Source of the DNA: Caulobacterales bacterium
Lineage (GTDB): Bacteria > Pseudomonadota > Alphaproteobacteria > Caulobacterales > Caulobacteraceae
Assembly: GCA_016183935.1 (NCBI GenBank)
Contig: JACPDR010000013.1
Coordinates: 1 to 64,000 of the forward strand
Reading direction: 5' to 3'
Length of the DNA stretch: 64,000 nt
Each line of letters starts with the position of its first letter. Position 1 is the first letter of the stretch. Below are positions 1-8,760 of the stretch, one piece after another. Made by a program: the position numbers and the translations under genes. The notes beneath the pieces were generated by a model that did not search any database, had not been told where the DNA came from, and saw nothing but the letters and a program-made list of their open reading frames with translations.

Positions 1-554
1 AGCATGATGGTGCGCAGCGCCGCCAGATCCTCGGCGAGCACGGCCAGCATCTGGTTGGTGGACTGGACGGCCGCAGTCTGGCCCTGGGCCGCCTGGCTGG
101 CGTCGAGCGCGCCCGCGAGGCGGCCCTCGCGACCACCCCCGAGACGCTCGAGTTCGGCTGCGGTCCGGGCCAGGTCCTCGGCGGTGCGCCGGGCGTTGGC
201 CGTGCGCGCCTGGCTCTGCTCCAGCAGCCGCAGGGCGTCGGTCCCGGTCAGATCGTCGGGGTAGAGGCTCTCGAACTGGCGCTCCAGCCCGCTGACGGAC
301 GAGGCGACGCCGCGAACGGTCCGCGCCAACTCGGCCATGTCGCGCAGGGACTGGCTGCTGCCGGTCAGGTGGCTGTAGGGCGAGGCCGCCAGGCTGCGCG
401 CCTCGTTGGCGAGGCTTTCCAACTGCCGCGCCGCCTGAAGGGCGTTCTCCAGATGATTGCGCGGATCGAACACGACCTGCTGGGCGCCGGCCGGCTCAGC
501 CGTGAGCAGGACCGCCGCCACGACAGCGGGGATGAAGGCTCTACGCCGCCGCAA
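1..554 (-). CDS. trbJ: TrbJ-like conjugal transfer protein (partial)
   Basis: This is the 5' part of a periplasmic mating-channel protein of the TrbJ/VirB5 type. It runs off the left edge, leaving about 184 residues visible. The frame opens with a TTG at 552-554 inside the end of trbE and gives MRRRAFIPAVVAAVLL followed by an Ala-rich stretch ending AGA-QQ, a typical cleavable signal peptide. The mature part is rich in Leu, Ala and Gln, with heptad-like segments expected of the coiled-coil TrbJ family. No ATG or GTG start fits the signal peptide, so TTG is preferred. It directly follows trbE, as in RP4- and Ti-type trb operons. The identity rests on position, the signal peptide and helical composition. 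Confidence 0.72.
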   Translation of the reverse strand, partial: MRRRRAFIPAVVAAVLLTAEPAGAQQVVFDPRNHLENALQAARQLESLANEARSLAASPYSHLTGSSQSLRDMAELARTVRGVASSVSGLERQFESLYPDDLTGTDALRLLEQSQARTANARRTAEDLARTAAELERLGGGREGRLAGALDASQAAQGQTAAVQSTNQMLAVLAEDLAALRTIM

Positions 555-2979
555 GCGGACGGGCGAAGGCGTCGAAAACGGAATCCACATTCTGCACTCC
601 CTTGGCTTTGAGGAATTCACGGGCGAAACCGGCCTCGCCGGATCGGTCGAGGCCCACCCGTTCGAGGATGGTGTCGATGAGGGTCTGGTCTTCGGGGGAG
701 CCCGCGCCGCACAGGGCCAGCGCCACGCCCGTCAGGCGCAGGTCGAACAGCCGCCGCCCCCGGGGCTGACGCCAGTAGTAGGCGCGCTTGGGCGTGGCGA
801 AGGCGATCAGCTCCAGCTGGCGCCGGTTGAGGCCGAAGCCGCGATAGAGCTCCGCCGAAGACGGCTCCATGGCCCGCGGATTGGGCAGGAAGACCTGCGT
901 CGGACAGCTCTCGATCAGGCTGGAGGCGATCGAGGAGGCGGCGACGTCGTCGAGGCTCTGGGTGGCGAAGATCACGGCCACCCGCTTCTTGCGCAGGGTC
1001 TTGAGCCATTCGCGGATCTTGGCCGCGAAGGCCGTCTCGCCGAGGAACAGCCAGGCCTCGTCCAGCACCAGCAGGGTCGGTCGTCCGTCGAAGCTCTGCT
1101 CCAGTTCATGGAAGAGGGCCGACAGCACCGGCGCCACCGCCGACGGCGTCGCCATCAGGCTCTCCAGCTCGAAGGTGTCGAACCGGCTGGTCGCGAGCGT
1201 CGCCCCCTCCCCGTCCAATAGGGATCCGTGCGGGCCCTTCAGGGTCAGAGGCTCGATCGCCGCGGCGACCGCCTTGTCCTGAACCAGGGCGCAGAAGACC
1301 GTCAGGGTTCGCTGGCCTGTCGGCGCTTCGGCCAGGGCCGTCAAAGCGGCCCAGATCTCCTCACGGACCCGCGGCACGGGCTCAAGGCCCGCCAGCCGGA
1401 CCGTTTCCGCGATCCATTCCGAGGCCCAGGCCCGCTCGTCGTCGCGGTCGATCCGCGCCAGCGGCTGCAGCGACAGACCGGCGCCGGGCTCCATGGCGCG
1501 CCAGCGTCCGCCGGCCGCCAGGGTCGCCGCGCGAGCCGAGCGCCCCTTGTCGAAGAAGACGACCCGGGCGTCGGGGTAGCGGAACCACTGCAGCGACAGG
1601 AAGGCCAGCAGGGCGGACTTGCCCGAACCGGTCGGCCCCAGGACCATGGCGTGGCCGACGTCGCCCACGTGCAGGGCCAGGCGGAAGGGCGTCGATCCGG
1701 TCGTCCGGGCGGTGGCCAGGGGCGGTCCGCCCAGGCAGGCGTCAATCGAGGGGCCGGCCCAGACGGCCGACACGGGCAGCAGGTCCGCCAGGTTCAGGGT
1801 GGAGACCAGCGGCCGCCGGATATCAGCGTACGGCTCGCCCGGCATCGAGCCGAGCCAGGCCTCGACCGCGTTGAGGTCCTCGATCCGCGCCATCAGCCCC
1901 TGGGCGTTCAGGGCCGCCTCGATCGCCCGCGCCTTGGCCATCGCCCCGTCCTCCGACGCGTCGAGAACGGAGACGGTGAGGGTCAGATAGCCGAAGGCGC
2001 AGGCCTCGGCGCCGAGCGCGGCCAGGGCCCCGTCGCACTCCTCGGTCTTGGAGGCCGCGTCGGTGTCGAGGAGCGGGACCTCTTCCTTGGTGATGGCTTC
2101 GCGCAGCAGGACGCCGACGCCCTTGCGCTTGGCGAACCAGCGCTTGCGCAACTTGACGATCTCCCGCTCGGCCTCGGGCTTGTCGAGCCCCAGCCAGCGG
2201 GCGGTCCAGCGATAGTCGAACGGCAAGGTCCCCAGGGCGTCCAGCAATCCCGGTCGGGTGACCGACGGCAATCCTCTCACGGAGACGACTTTCAGCCACC
2301 GGTCGCCCAGCCGCGGGGCCACGCCACCCGTCAGCGCGGCGTCGGCTAGCCAGCCGTCGAGAAACATCGGCGTCTCCGGCGGGCGGACCGAAAAGGGCCG
2401 CGGCGAGACGCAGTCATGGAGCCAGGTCAGGAGTTCGCCATCGTCGAGGCGTTCGATCTCCGGGAGGCCGTCGGCGAGCAGGTCCAGGGTCGTGTCGGCC
2501 TCCCGGGCGAAGGCGCCCAGGGCGAGACGCCAGTCCTGCCCGCCCTTCTGCAGACCGTCGAACAGCCAGCGTTCCAGCCGACGCGTCTCGTCGGCCGGCG
2601 GCAGCCAGGTCAGGGCCAGCCGGAAATCGGTTTCGAACGCCGGGTCGGCGGTCTCGAAGCGGCCGCGGCGTTCCTCGTCCAGCAGCCAGGCCACGTCGAG
2701 GTCGAAGTCGCTTTCCGGATAGGGAGACGCCGCGCGCCGGCGCGCCTCCACATGCAGGCACCAGCCGGAGCCCAGACGGCGCAGCGCATTGTTGAGCCGC
2801 GCCCGCACCGCCATCAGCTCGTCCTCGGTCGAGGACTCCAGGTCCGGCCCCCGGAACCGGAATCCGGTCAGGAAGGAGCCGTCCTTGTTGAGGACGACCC
2901 CCGGCGCGACCAGGGCCGCCCACGGAAGATGATCGGCGAGCGCGGCCGGACGCCGGCGATGTTCGTCGAGGAACCGCAT
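541..2979 (-). CDS. trbE: Conjugal transfer ATPase TrbE (VirB4 family)
   Basis: TrbE is the VirB4-class cytoplasmic ATPase that powers assembly of the type IV secretion channel. At 812 residues it has normal family length. The ATG at 2977-2979 gives MRFLDEHRRRPAALADHLPW, the usual TrbE opening; longer versions of the frame only read through trbD out of frame. A Walker A motif, GPTGSGKS, lies near residue 447. A Walker B motif, LLVLDEAWLFL, lies near residue 635, followed by KKRVAVIFATQSLDD, the conserved motif after it. It starts 7 bp after trbD stops and its end overlaps trbJ, so translation is probably coupled through the operon. Confidence 0.95.
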   Translation of the reverse strand: MRFLDEHRRRPAALADHLPWAALVAPGVVLNKDGSFLTGFRFRGPDLESSTEDELMAVRARLNNALRRLGSGWCLHVEARRRAASPYPESDFDLDVAWLLDEERRGRFETADPAFETDFRLALTWLPPADETRRLERWLFDGLQKGGQDWRLALGAFAREADTTLDLLADGLPEIERLDDGELLTWLHDCVSPRPFSVRPPETPMFLDGWLADAALTGGVAPRLGDRWLKVVSVRGLPSVTRPGLLDALGTLPFDYRWTARWLGLDKPEAEREIVKLRKRWFAKRKGVGVLLREAITKEEVPLLDTDAASKTEECDGALAALGAEACAFGYLTLTVSVLDASEDGAMAKARAIEAALNAQGLMARIEDLNAVEAWLGSMPGEPYADIRRPLVSTLNLADLLPVSAVWAGPSIDACLGGPPLATARTTGSTPFRLALHVGDVGHAMVLGPTGSGKSALLAFLSLQWFRYPDARVVFFDKGRSARAATLAAGGRWRAMEPGAGLSLQPLARIDRDDERAWASEWIAETVRLAGLEPVPRVREEIWAALTALAEAPTGQRTLTVFCALVQDKAVAAAIEPLTLKGPHGSLLDGEGATLATSRFDTFELESLMATPSAVAPVLSALFHELEQSFDGRPTLLVLDEAWLFLGETAFAAKIREWLKTLRKKRVAVIFATQSLDDVAASSIASSLIESCPTQVFLPNPRAMEPSSAELYRGFGLNRRQLELIAFATPKRAYYWRQPRGRRLFDLRLTGVALALCGAGSPEDQTLIDTILERVGLDRSGEAGFAREFLKAKGVQNVDSVFDAFARPLAAA

Positions 2980-2986
2980 CGCGCCC

Positions 2987-3253
2987 TCACCCGTCCAGGT
3001 GTCCAGGCGTCGCCAGATGGCGGCGCAGGCCATCGAAGAACCGACGGTCCGACCGGGCGGCCCACAGACCGATCGCGTGGGCGACAGCCCACCACAGCAG
3101 GCCGAGCCACCAGATCCTGAGCGCCAGGCCCAGCACCACGGCGATGGTGCCCATGGCGATCGCATAGTCGCGGGGCATGCCGGCCATCAGGACCGGTTCG
3201 GCCAGGGCCTGCGCGACCGGGAGGTCCCAGCCGTCGGGACGCAGCTCGGCCAT
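2987..3253 (-). CDS. trbD: Conjugal transfer protein TrbD (VirB3 family)
   Basis: This small inner-membrane protein of about 88 residues belongs to the VirB3/TrbD component of the mating-pair channel. A hydrophobic stretch (YAIAMGTIAVVLGLALRIWW and onward, roughly residues 31-63) forms one or two membrane segments. It is followed by a basic region with RRFFDGLRRHL, typical of TrbD. The ATG at 3251-3253 overlaps the trbC stop by one base (TGATG); a GTG three bases upstream is an alternative start. Its place between trbC and trbE is the canonical order. Confidence 0.9.
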   Translation of the reverse strand: MAELRPDGWDLPVAQALAEPVLMAGMPRDYAIAMGTIAVVLGLALRIWWLGLLWWAVAHAIGLWAARSDRRFFDGLRRHLATPGHLDG

Positions 3254-3573
3254 CACCCGATCTCCGCCCCGCCGGCGAAGCCGAAGAAGTCCAGAAAGAA
3301 GGTCGAGGCCGCGAAGGCGATCGACAAGCCGAACATGATGCCCAAACCCCGGCGCATCGACGAGCCGTTCTCGCTCATGGCGATGCCGGCGCCGAAGATG
3401 ACCACGGCCACGACCGCGGCGGCCTGGACCACGGGCCCGGTGATGGATTGGACGATCTGCTGCAGCGGCCCTTCCCAGGGCATGCCCGAGCCGCCGGCCA
3501 GGGCAGGTCCGGCCAACAACAGGCCGCAGGTCGTCATCGCGCCGAACAGGCGGCGCCCAAGTCTCCGTCGCAT
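3253..3573 (-). CDS. trbC: Pilin-like conjugal transfer protein TrbC (VirB2 family)
   Basis: TrbC is the VirB2-class pilin subunit of the mating pilus. The 106-residue product has a long signal region (MRRRLGRRLFGAMTTCGLLL, then AGPALAGG). Two hydrophobic helices follow, separated by a short charged loop containing ENGSSMRRGLG, which is the pilin architecture. It overlaps trbD at its stop. Upstream, towards trbB, there is an unusual 269-bp AT-richer gap rather than the normal tight spacing, so trbC may begin its own transcript. Confidence 0.9.
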   Translation of the reverse strand: MRRRLGRRLFGAMTTCGLLLAGPALAGGSGMPWEGPLQQIVQSITGPVVQAAAVVAVVIFGAGIAMSENGSSMRRGLGIMFGLSIAFAASTFFLDFFGFAGGAEIG

Positions 3574-3842
3574 GGTTTGCGTCCTTTGTGTTCAGCGCGT
3601 TTCACCGCGCCGCGACTCATTGCAAGCAAACCCAACCCGACCTTGTCAATAGTAAAATACAGAATAAATACACGACTTCTCGACAACTACATTGCAACTC
3701 CCATCAAGTCAGATGATGACTTGAAGCAAGTCATCCGTCGAAGCCCAATGCAAGTCGGAACAACTCAAGATTCGGCATCGCAATCTTCTGAAATGCTTTA
3801 CGGAATCCGCTTCGCCCCGAAGCCGACCTGTTCCATCGCGGC
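3574..3842. other. Low-GC gap between trbB and trbC with inverted repeat
   Basis: These 269 bases separate two genes that are normally adjacent. The stretch 3640-3800 is clearly AT-richer than the surrounding DNA. No plausible reading frame was found. It contains a perfect 7-bp inverted repeat, CAAGTCA at 3705-3711 and TGACTTG at 3717-3723, with a 5-base loop. A further CAAGTCATC follows at about 3727. On the minus strand a TTGACA hexamer near 3645 points towards trbC, but no good -10 box was seen. It may be a promoter and regulator site, or the scar of an insertion. Confidence 0.5.
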
Positions 3843-4799
3843 TCAGGCGACGGCGACGATGTCGTAGCCCTCGCCCGACACGCCGTTCACGGCGATCACC
3901 GCATCGAGCCGCCGCCCGTCCTTCGTCCGGCGGATATGGGCGATTACATCGACCGCTTGGCCGATCGTCCGCCTCGGCGGCGACGCGACAACCTCCAGGG
4001 CGAGATCCTCGATCCGGCGCAGCGCGTCCTCCGCGGAGTTGGCGTGCAGGGTCGACAGCCCGCCCGGATGGCCGGTGTTCCAGCTCTTCAACGTCTCCAG
4101 GGCGGCGGCGCCGTCGCGCATCTCGCCGACCACGATACGGTCGGGGCGCATGCGCAGCGCGTCCCGGACCAGATCGACGACGCCGATCACGACCGGCGCG
4201 CGACGCGTCAGGACCGAGACCGTATCCCAGGCCGAGCATTGAAGCTCCGGCGTGTCCTCGATCAGGAAAACCCGGTCCTCGGCGAAGGCCGGTTCGGCGA
4301 GGATGGCGTTGGCCAAGGTGGTCTTTCCCGAACCCGTGCCGCCGGAGATGAGAATGTTGCGCCGACCGGACGCCGCCTGCGCCAGCGCGTACGCCTGACG
4401 CTCTGTCATCACCCCGTCGCGCACATAGTCCGCCAGCCGCCATATGACGCTCGGCCGCTTGCGAATGGAGAAGGCCGGAGCCGACGCCACGGGCGGCAGC
4501 AGGCCCTGGAAACGCTCTCCGGTCGAGGGCAGAACGCCGGCGAGGCGGGGATCGTCGCGCGTGACGATCTCGCCGACGTAGTCCGCGATCAGGCGCACCG
4601 CCCGATCGCGCGCCTCAGCAGACAGGGTCGCCCCGGTGTCGCAGCGTCCCGCGCCGACCCGGTCGAGGATCAGCCGGCCGTCCGGATTGGCCAGGATTTC
4701 GACGACATCGGGATCGACGAGGGCCGCCAACACGGTCTCGCCGAGCGCGTGACGCAGTGCCTCGAGCTTGCGCTCCGCGATCAGCGGATGGGGGGCCAT
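3843..4799 (-). CDS. trbB: Conjugal transfer ATPase TrbB (VirB11 family)
   Basis: TrbB is the hexameric VirB11-type traffic ATPase of the type IV secretion system. The product is 318 residues, a normal length. The ATG at 4797-4799 gives MAPHPLIAERKLEALRHALG, the family N-terminus; it sits one base after the stop of the preceding gene, so upstream extensions are rejected. The Walker A motif GGTGSGKTTLAN lies near residue 152. The Asp box (VFLIEDTPELQC) and the VGEMRDGAAALETLKSWNTGHPGG-type Walker B and His-box region follow it. The gene belongs to the traG-trb operon. Confidence 0.95.
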   Translation of the reverse strand: MAPHPLIAERKLEALRHALGETVLAALVDPDVVEILANPDGRLILDRVGAGRCDTGATLSAEARDRAVRLIADYVGEIVTRDDPRLAGVLPSTGERFQGLLPPVASAPAFSIRKRPSVIWRLADYVRDGVMTERQAYALAQAASGRRNILISGGTGSGKTTLANAILAEPAFAEDRVFLIEDTPELQCSAWDTVSVLTRRAPVVIGVVDLVRDALRMRPDRIVVGEMRDGAAALETLKSWNTGHPGGLSTLHANSAEDALRRIEDLALEVVASPPRRTIGQAVDVIAHIRRTKDGRRLDAVIAVNGVSGEGYDIVAVA

Positions 4800-4800
4800 G

Positions 4801-5250
4801 TCAGTTCGCCGAACCGAACGAGCGGTCTTCCGGCGCGCGCTGCGCCTCAAGGCGATCAGGTCGCCCCGACACGATCCGCGCCGCCGTATCGTCGAGCATC
4901 CGCTCGATGCGGCGATCGACGGCGGCCTGTACGGTCGGATCCTGATCGTGGACCGCATCGGGCAGTCGAACGAAGAGCGCCCTGGCGACCTCGACCACCA
5001 GCTCCTGGATGATCTGCATGTCCTGGCGCGTCGAGCGCATATGTCCCCTCAAGGACTGCTCGAGCGTCTGGAGCCGGTCCTCCGGATCGGCGCGCGGACT
5101 GTTCTGCAGCCCCCGGGCGATGGCGTGGCCGGCGGCCTGGCTGACGGAGACCTTGCCGGACCGGGCCTCGCGCCCCAGGCCGGCGATCACCTTCGGGTCG
5201 CTGAGGTAGACCTGCACGCGGCAGCTCTGCACGGGCGCGCGTCTAGCCAT
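4801..5250 (-). CDS. CopG-family ribbon-helix-helix-like protein of the transfer operon
   Basis: This 149-residue protein lies between traG and trbB, a place where related trb operons carry a CopG-like gene. The N-terminus (SCRVQVYLSDPKVIAGLG, then SGKVSVSQAAGHAIARGL) suggests a beta strand followed by two helices, matching a ribbon-helix-helix fold. The rest is a long charged helix, likely a coiled coil. It overlaps the end of traG by 8 bp and stops one base before trbB, so it is translationally coupled. A role in DNA binding or operon control is an inference from the fold. Confidence 0.7.
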   Translation of the reverse strand: MARRAPVQSCRVQVYLSDPKVIAGLGREARSGKVSVSQAAGHAIARGLQNSPRADPEDRLQTLEQSLRGHMRSTRQDMQIIQELVVEVARALFVRLPDAVHDQDPTVQAAVDRRIERMLDDTAARIVSGRPDRLEAQRAPEDRSFGSAN

Positions 5251-7117
5251 CGGCCTGTCCCTTCAGATGATCCAGAGCGGCGTCCTGCGCGGCCATTTCC
5301 TGGGCGACGCGCCCGTAGATGTCCGCCGCGCGGGCCGCGACCTTCTTGTCGTCCATGGCCGCGACGATCTCCTTGAACAGCGGCAGGCTGGCTTCGGCGT
5401 CCTCGCCGAGACTGCGTCGCCCCGCCCACGGATGGTGCGACGGCGGCGGCGCGTCGATCCGCAGCGCCTGATCCGGGGCGGACGCTTCGGCCCGCTCCCT
5501 GAAGGGTTTGCGCCGATCGTACTGGAGCTTGCGGGTGCGCAAGGGTCGCTGGCCGGCGACGAAGATCAGCTGGAGATCGTCGGGCAGCGCCCGTACTTCG
5601 CCCGGTTCGAGCAGGGGCCGATCGGTCAGCGATCGCGAAACGGTGCTGCGTCCCGATGCGAAGCCGGCGGGCGAGCTGCGGCTCTCCCGGGTCTCTCCGA
5701 TGGTCCCGGTCAGTTTGGAGACCTTGTCCTGCGTCAGGGGATCAAGGGCCGAAAAGGCGGTATAGACGGCGCAGTTGTCGAGGATGGTGTTGTTGGCCCC
5801 GTAGGTCTCGACGATGTCGTTCAGCGACTGGGCCACCAACATCACCTTGACCCCATAGCCGCTCAGCAGCCGCAGGGACTTCTCGAAGAAGCTGACGCGG
5901 CCCAGCAGAGGAAACTCGTCCATCAGCATCAGCAGGCGGTGCCGCTTCGGCCGCCGGGCGGCGTCCTCGGTCTCATGGACGGTCAGAGCCTGGGCGGCGG
6001 CGTAGAACAGCAGCCGCACCAGCGGCCGCAGGGCCGCGGCGTCTGCCGGCGCGACCTGGACATAGAGCGACACCGGGGCCCGCGCGCTCGTCAGATCGCC
6101 CAGGGCGAAGTCGGACGTGGAGAGGGCCCGTTCGAGGTCGTCGCCGGCGAGCCATTTGAGATAGGACCGCGCCGTGCCCTGGACCGAGGTGCGGAAGCGG
6201 TCATGCATGGCCGCATACCCCTTGACCGCCGTGCGGACGAAGGGATGGGTCTCGGGCTTCCCGTCCGGGCCGGCGCGATGCAGGGTCTTGACCATTACAT
6301 CGACCGTGTCGTCGAGGTCGGCGAGCAATTCGCGGACCGTCAGGAGGGTCTTGTCGGCGTCCTCGGCGGTGTAGAGGACGTGGAGGATCACCGCCTCCAG
6401 GATCTCGGACGCGGCCTTGTCCCAGATGGCCTCGTCGTCGCGGACGCCGCCCGGGTCGGAGAGGATCGAGACCAGCCTCTGGACCTGGGCCAGTTCGCCG
6501 GGGCCGGGCCGGATTTCCGAAAGGGGATTCCAGCGCGCCGAGGCGGGATCGCGCGGATCGAAATACAGGGCGTGCGAGAAGCGCGACCGCCAGCCCGCCG
6601 TCACGCGCCAAAGCTCCTTCTTGGGATCATGGACCAGGACGCTCTCGCTCCAGAGCAGGAGCGTCGGGGTCACATGCCCCCTGCCCTTTCCTGACCGCGT
6701 GCCGCCCGTGACCAGGGTCGGACGCATGTCGACTGTGGCGAGAAGTCTGCCCTCCATCAGACCGAGCGCGCATCCGGCCCCGGCGCGCAGGCCGGCCTTG
6801 CGGGCCTCGGCCATGCCGCCCCAGCCGCGGATGCGACGACGACCCACGTCACCGCGCGTCAGGGCGCCGACCCCCAGCCCGGCCATGACGCCCAGCATGA
6901 TCAGCAGGGCGCTGGACGAAAAGGCTTCGGGCTGCGCCTCGCCGAACGCCCTGCGCCAGACGAGAATGCGCCAGGGCGGATAGACAAGGGCCTCCCCGGG
7001 CAAGGGCAGGCCGGACCCCAGAACAGGATCAAACCCGTAGGTCCAGGCGAACATCTGGGTGGCCATCTGGAGACCGGCCAGCAGACCCAGGCCGAGCAAG
7101 ACCAGCCGCGCGATCAT
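5243..7117 (-). CDS. traG: Type IV coupling protein TraG (VirD4 family)
   Basis: TraG links the relaxosome to the secretion channel and pumps DNA by ATP hydrolysis. The 624-residue product has two N-terminal membrane segments (about residues 2-25 and 70-87) and then a cytosolic ATPase domain. Walker A, GGTRSGKGRG, is near residue 135. Walker B, LLMLMDEFPLLG, is near residue 392 and is followed by the conserved VMLVAQSLNDI motif. The start ATG overlaps the upstream regulator stop (ATGA), and the end overlaps the CopG-like gene. This is the TraG type that accompanies TrbB-trbL operons. Confidence 0.95.
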   Translation of the reverse strand: MIARLVLLGLGLLAGLQMATQMFAWTYGFDPVLGSGLPLPGEALVYPPWRILVWRRAFGEAQPEAFSSSALLIMLGVMAGLGVGALTRGDVGRRRIRGWGGMAEARKAGLRAGAGCALGLMEGRLLATVDMRPTLVTGGTRSGKGRGHVTPTLLLWSESVLVHDPKKELWRVTAGWRSRFSHALYFDPRDPASARWNPLSEIRPGPGELAQVQRLVSILSDPGGVRDDEAIWDKAASEILEAVILHVLYTAEDADKTLLTVRELLADLDDTVDVMVKTLHRAGPDGKPETHPFVRTAVKGYAAMHDRFRTSVQGTARSYLKWLAGDDLERALSTSDFALGDLTSARAPVSLYVQVAPADAAALRPLVRLLFYAAAQALTVHETEDAARRPKRHRLLMLMDEFPLLGRVSFFEKSLRLLSGYGVKVMLVAQSLNDIVETYGANNTILDNCAVYTAFSALDPLTQDKVSKLTGTIGETRESRSSPAGFASGRSTVSRSLTDRPLLEPGEVRALPDDLQLIFVAGQRPLRTRKLQYDRRKPFRERAEASAPDQALRIDAPPPSHHPWAGRRSLGEDAEASLPLFKEIVAAMDDKKVAARAADIYGRVAQEMAAQDAALDHLKGQADG

Positions 7118-7749
7118 GGCTGATCCGCTCCCGCTCCACCGGTGGTCCGTTGACGCGAGACCTCCAGCGACAGGATCGCGGCCGCCTCGGCGCGGCGGTC
7201 ATGATAGACCCGAAGCGCTTCGCGCAGATCGCCGTTTCCGTTGGCGGAAGCGGCGGCCAACAGGCGATCGGCCTCAGCGTCGATGTCCGCGAACACCCGG
7301 CGCTCGGCGTCCCGAAGCTGGAGCAGTTGGCCGCCGACCCGGTCATAGGCGTCCATCAGCGCGGTGTTGCCGGTTCGGCGAACCAGTCCGTCGAACAGGC
7401 CGTGCAGTTCGAGGACGGGCGCGCCGCCGCGACGGGGGGTTCGGCCGTAGGTCGGCAGGCCGGTCGTCAGATCGAGCCCGGCCAGGAGGCATGTCAGGCG
7501 AAAGCCATATCGGTCGCGCACCGCCCCGGCGTCCAGATGGAGGGCGAGGAAGCCGCCCGACGGGCCGCGTTCGATCAGACCCTCGCCGCACAGCCAGGAC
7601 AGGGCCTCGCGCACGGGCGTGGTGGAGACGCCGAGGCCCCGGGCCTCCTCGACGATCACGATCGGCCCTCCGGAGGCGTACCCGCCGGCCTGAACCCGGT
7701 CCCGGATGTGGTCCAAGGCCAGGAAGAACGGGTCGCGACTCTTGGCCAT
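7114..7749 (-). CDS. GntR-family transcriptional regulator
   Basis: The 211-residue protein begins with a winged helix-turn-helix of the GntR type (residues about 10-75). The recognition helix region is GVSTTPVREALSWLCGEGLIER, the hallmark of this family. The C-terminal half is helical and resembles an FCD-type sensing domain, with Asp, Arg and His residues scattered as in ligand-binding members. It is the first gene of the transfer operon and overlaps traG by four bases (ATGA). It therefore probably controls transfer genes and itself from the 220-bp divergent intergenic region. No effector can be named. Confidence 0.82.
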   Translation of the reverse strand: MAKSRDPFFLALDHIRDRVQAGGYASGGPIVIVEEARGLGVSTTPVREALSWLCGEGLIERGPSGGFLALHLDAGAVRDRYGFRLTCLLAGLDLTTGLPTYGRTPRRGGAPVLELHGLFDGLVRRTGNTALMDAYDRVGGQLLQLRDAERRVFADIDAEADRLLAAASANGNGDLREALRVYHDRRAEAAAILSLEVSRQRTTGGAGADQP

Positions 7750-7969
7750 GACGGTCTCCGGGGTCCAAAAGACTCAACCGGTGGACGAGTCCTGATCGCT
7801 CGCCAACAAGTTGCTGGTCGATCCGATCCCCATCCGCCGGAAATCGGCGGTGAGCCCGCCATAAAGCGGCGGAATTTCCGAAGATCCGGCACCACGCTGG
7901 AATTTTGGGGGTGGCCGGATTACCTGTCGCCGATAATCTTGGCCGTTCAAACGACGGAAAGGTTGTGCC

Positions 7970-8455
7970 GTGAGTTCCACGCCTGTGGAGGCCAGACGCG
8001 ACAACGACCTGCTGTCGCAGGCCTTGAAGCTGGTGCGCCGCCATCGCGGGATGACCGCCGCTGAGGTCGCGCGCGCCATGCATATGGCCTTGCGGACCTA
8101 TGAGCGGTTCGAGGCGGGCGGCAGTCGTCTCAATATCGACTACGTCCACCGCTTCGCCCTCGCCACCAACAGCGATCCCTACGCCATCATCATGGCGGTC
8201 GCGATCGCCTCTCCGGAACTGGCGCCGCGGTGCGCCGACAACAAGCTGATCACCATCCTGACCGTCGGCTCTCAAAGGTTCGATCACCTCCTGGGCGACC
8301 GGATTCACCATCTTGAGGGCCGTGCCGTCATCGCGGCGGTCTGCGACATGTTCGACGAACTTGTCGCCCATAGTGATGAACAGGAACTGGCGACACGATG
8401 GCTGATGCGCGGCGCCGCCGATCTGTCGTCTACCCGACCGAAGCCCGGCCGCTGA
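7970..8455 (+). CDS. XRE-like helix-turn-helix regulator
   Basis: A GTG start at 7970, preceded by a good GGAAAGG ribosome site, opens a 161-residue protein. Residues about 10-60 form an XRE-type HTH (LLSQALKLVRRHRGMTAAEV, then ALRTYERFEAGG). The remainder is a helical domain with no recognised motif; it resembles short regulators common in Caulobacteraceae whose HTH is followed by a small unknown domain. It is divergent from the GntR regulator and lies 91 bp upstream of the first lasso precursor. It could serve either neighbour; the sequence does not decide. Confidence 0.75.
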   Translation: MSSTPVEARRDNDLLSQALKLVRRHRGMTAAEVARAMHMALRTYERFEAGGSRLNIDYVHRFALATNSDPYAIIMAVAIASPELAPRCADNKLITILTVGSQRFDHLLGDRIHHLEGRAVIAAVCDMFDELVAHSDEQELATRWLMRGAADLSSTRPKPGR

Positions 8456-8546
8456 GAAATATACTTCGGATATAGTTTGGCGAACGCTTCAAGCGAGCGC
8501 TCATTGCCTTGGCCACGCCCGTGGCGATCAACAAGGAGAGACTGAG

Positions 8547-8669
8547 ATGAAGACGACCACGCTGCGCCTCGTCAACTTCGGCAGCGCCAAGGCGCTGACC
8601 CGTGACGGCATGGGCACCGAGTTCAACGAGGTGAAGATCGCCGACAGCCTGTACCCGCCGGCCGGCTGA
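8547..8669 (+). CDS. Lasso peptide precursor A1
   Basis: This 40-residue precursor is too short for usual gene finders. It has a ribosome site AAGGAGAG 6-13 bases upstream. The leader fits the lasso consensus LxxxGxxxxxT (L8, G12, T18). The conserved Thr at position -2 places the cut after R19, giving a 21-residue core beginning DGMGTEFNE and ending SLYPPAG. Glu9 of this core would accept the ring bond from Asp1, giving a nine-residue ring. Starting at Gly21 would instead give an eight-residue ring to the same Glu. The adjacent B, C, isopeptidase and receptor genes make the call firm; the Asp1 start is unusual. Confidence 0.9.
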   Translation: MKTTTLRLVNFGSAKALTRDGMGTEFNEVKIADSLYPPAG

Positions 8670-8676
8670 GGGCGTT

Positions 8677-8702
8677 GCGGACGGTCGCTCGCGGCCGTCC
8701 GC
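8677..8702 (+). terminator. GC-rich hairpin after precursor A1 (attenuator-like)
   Basis: GCGGACGGTCG (8677-8687) pairs with CGGCCGTCCGC (8692-8702), with one G-U pair and a CTCG loop. The 11-bp stem begins 7 bases after the A1 stop and has no U-tract. It may stabilise the precursor mRNA or reduce read-through into later genes. Confidence 0.55.
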
Positions 8703-8760
8703 CGTTCCGCAGGCCTCGCTTCACCGGCCGGATTTCGGCCACGGTAAGGAACATCAAGTC

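Noticed and set aside
7750..7969. Named operator for the GntR regulator
   Set aside because: Several short repeats occur (for example CCGCC/GGCGG), but none is a convincing GntR palindrome.
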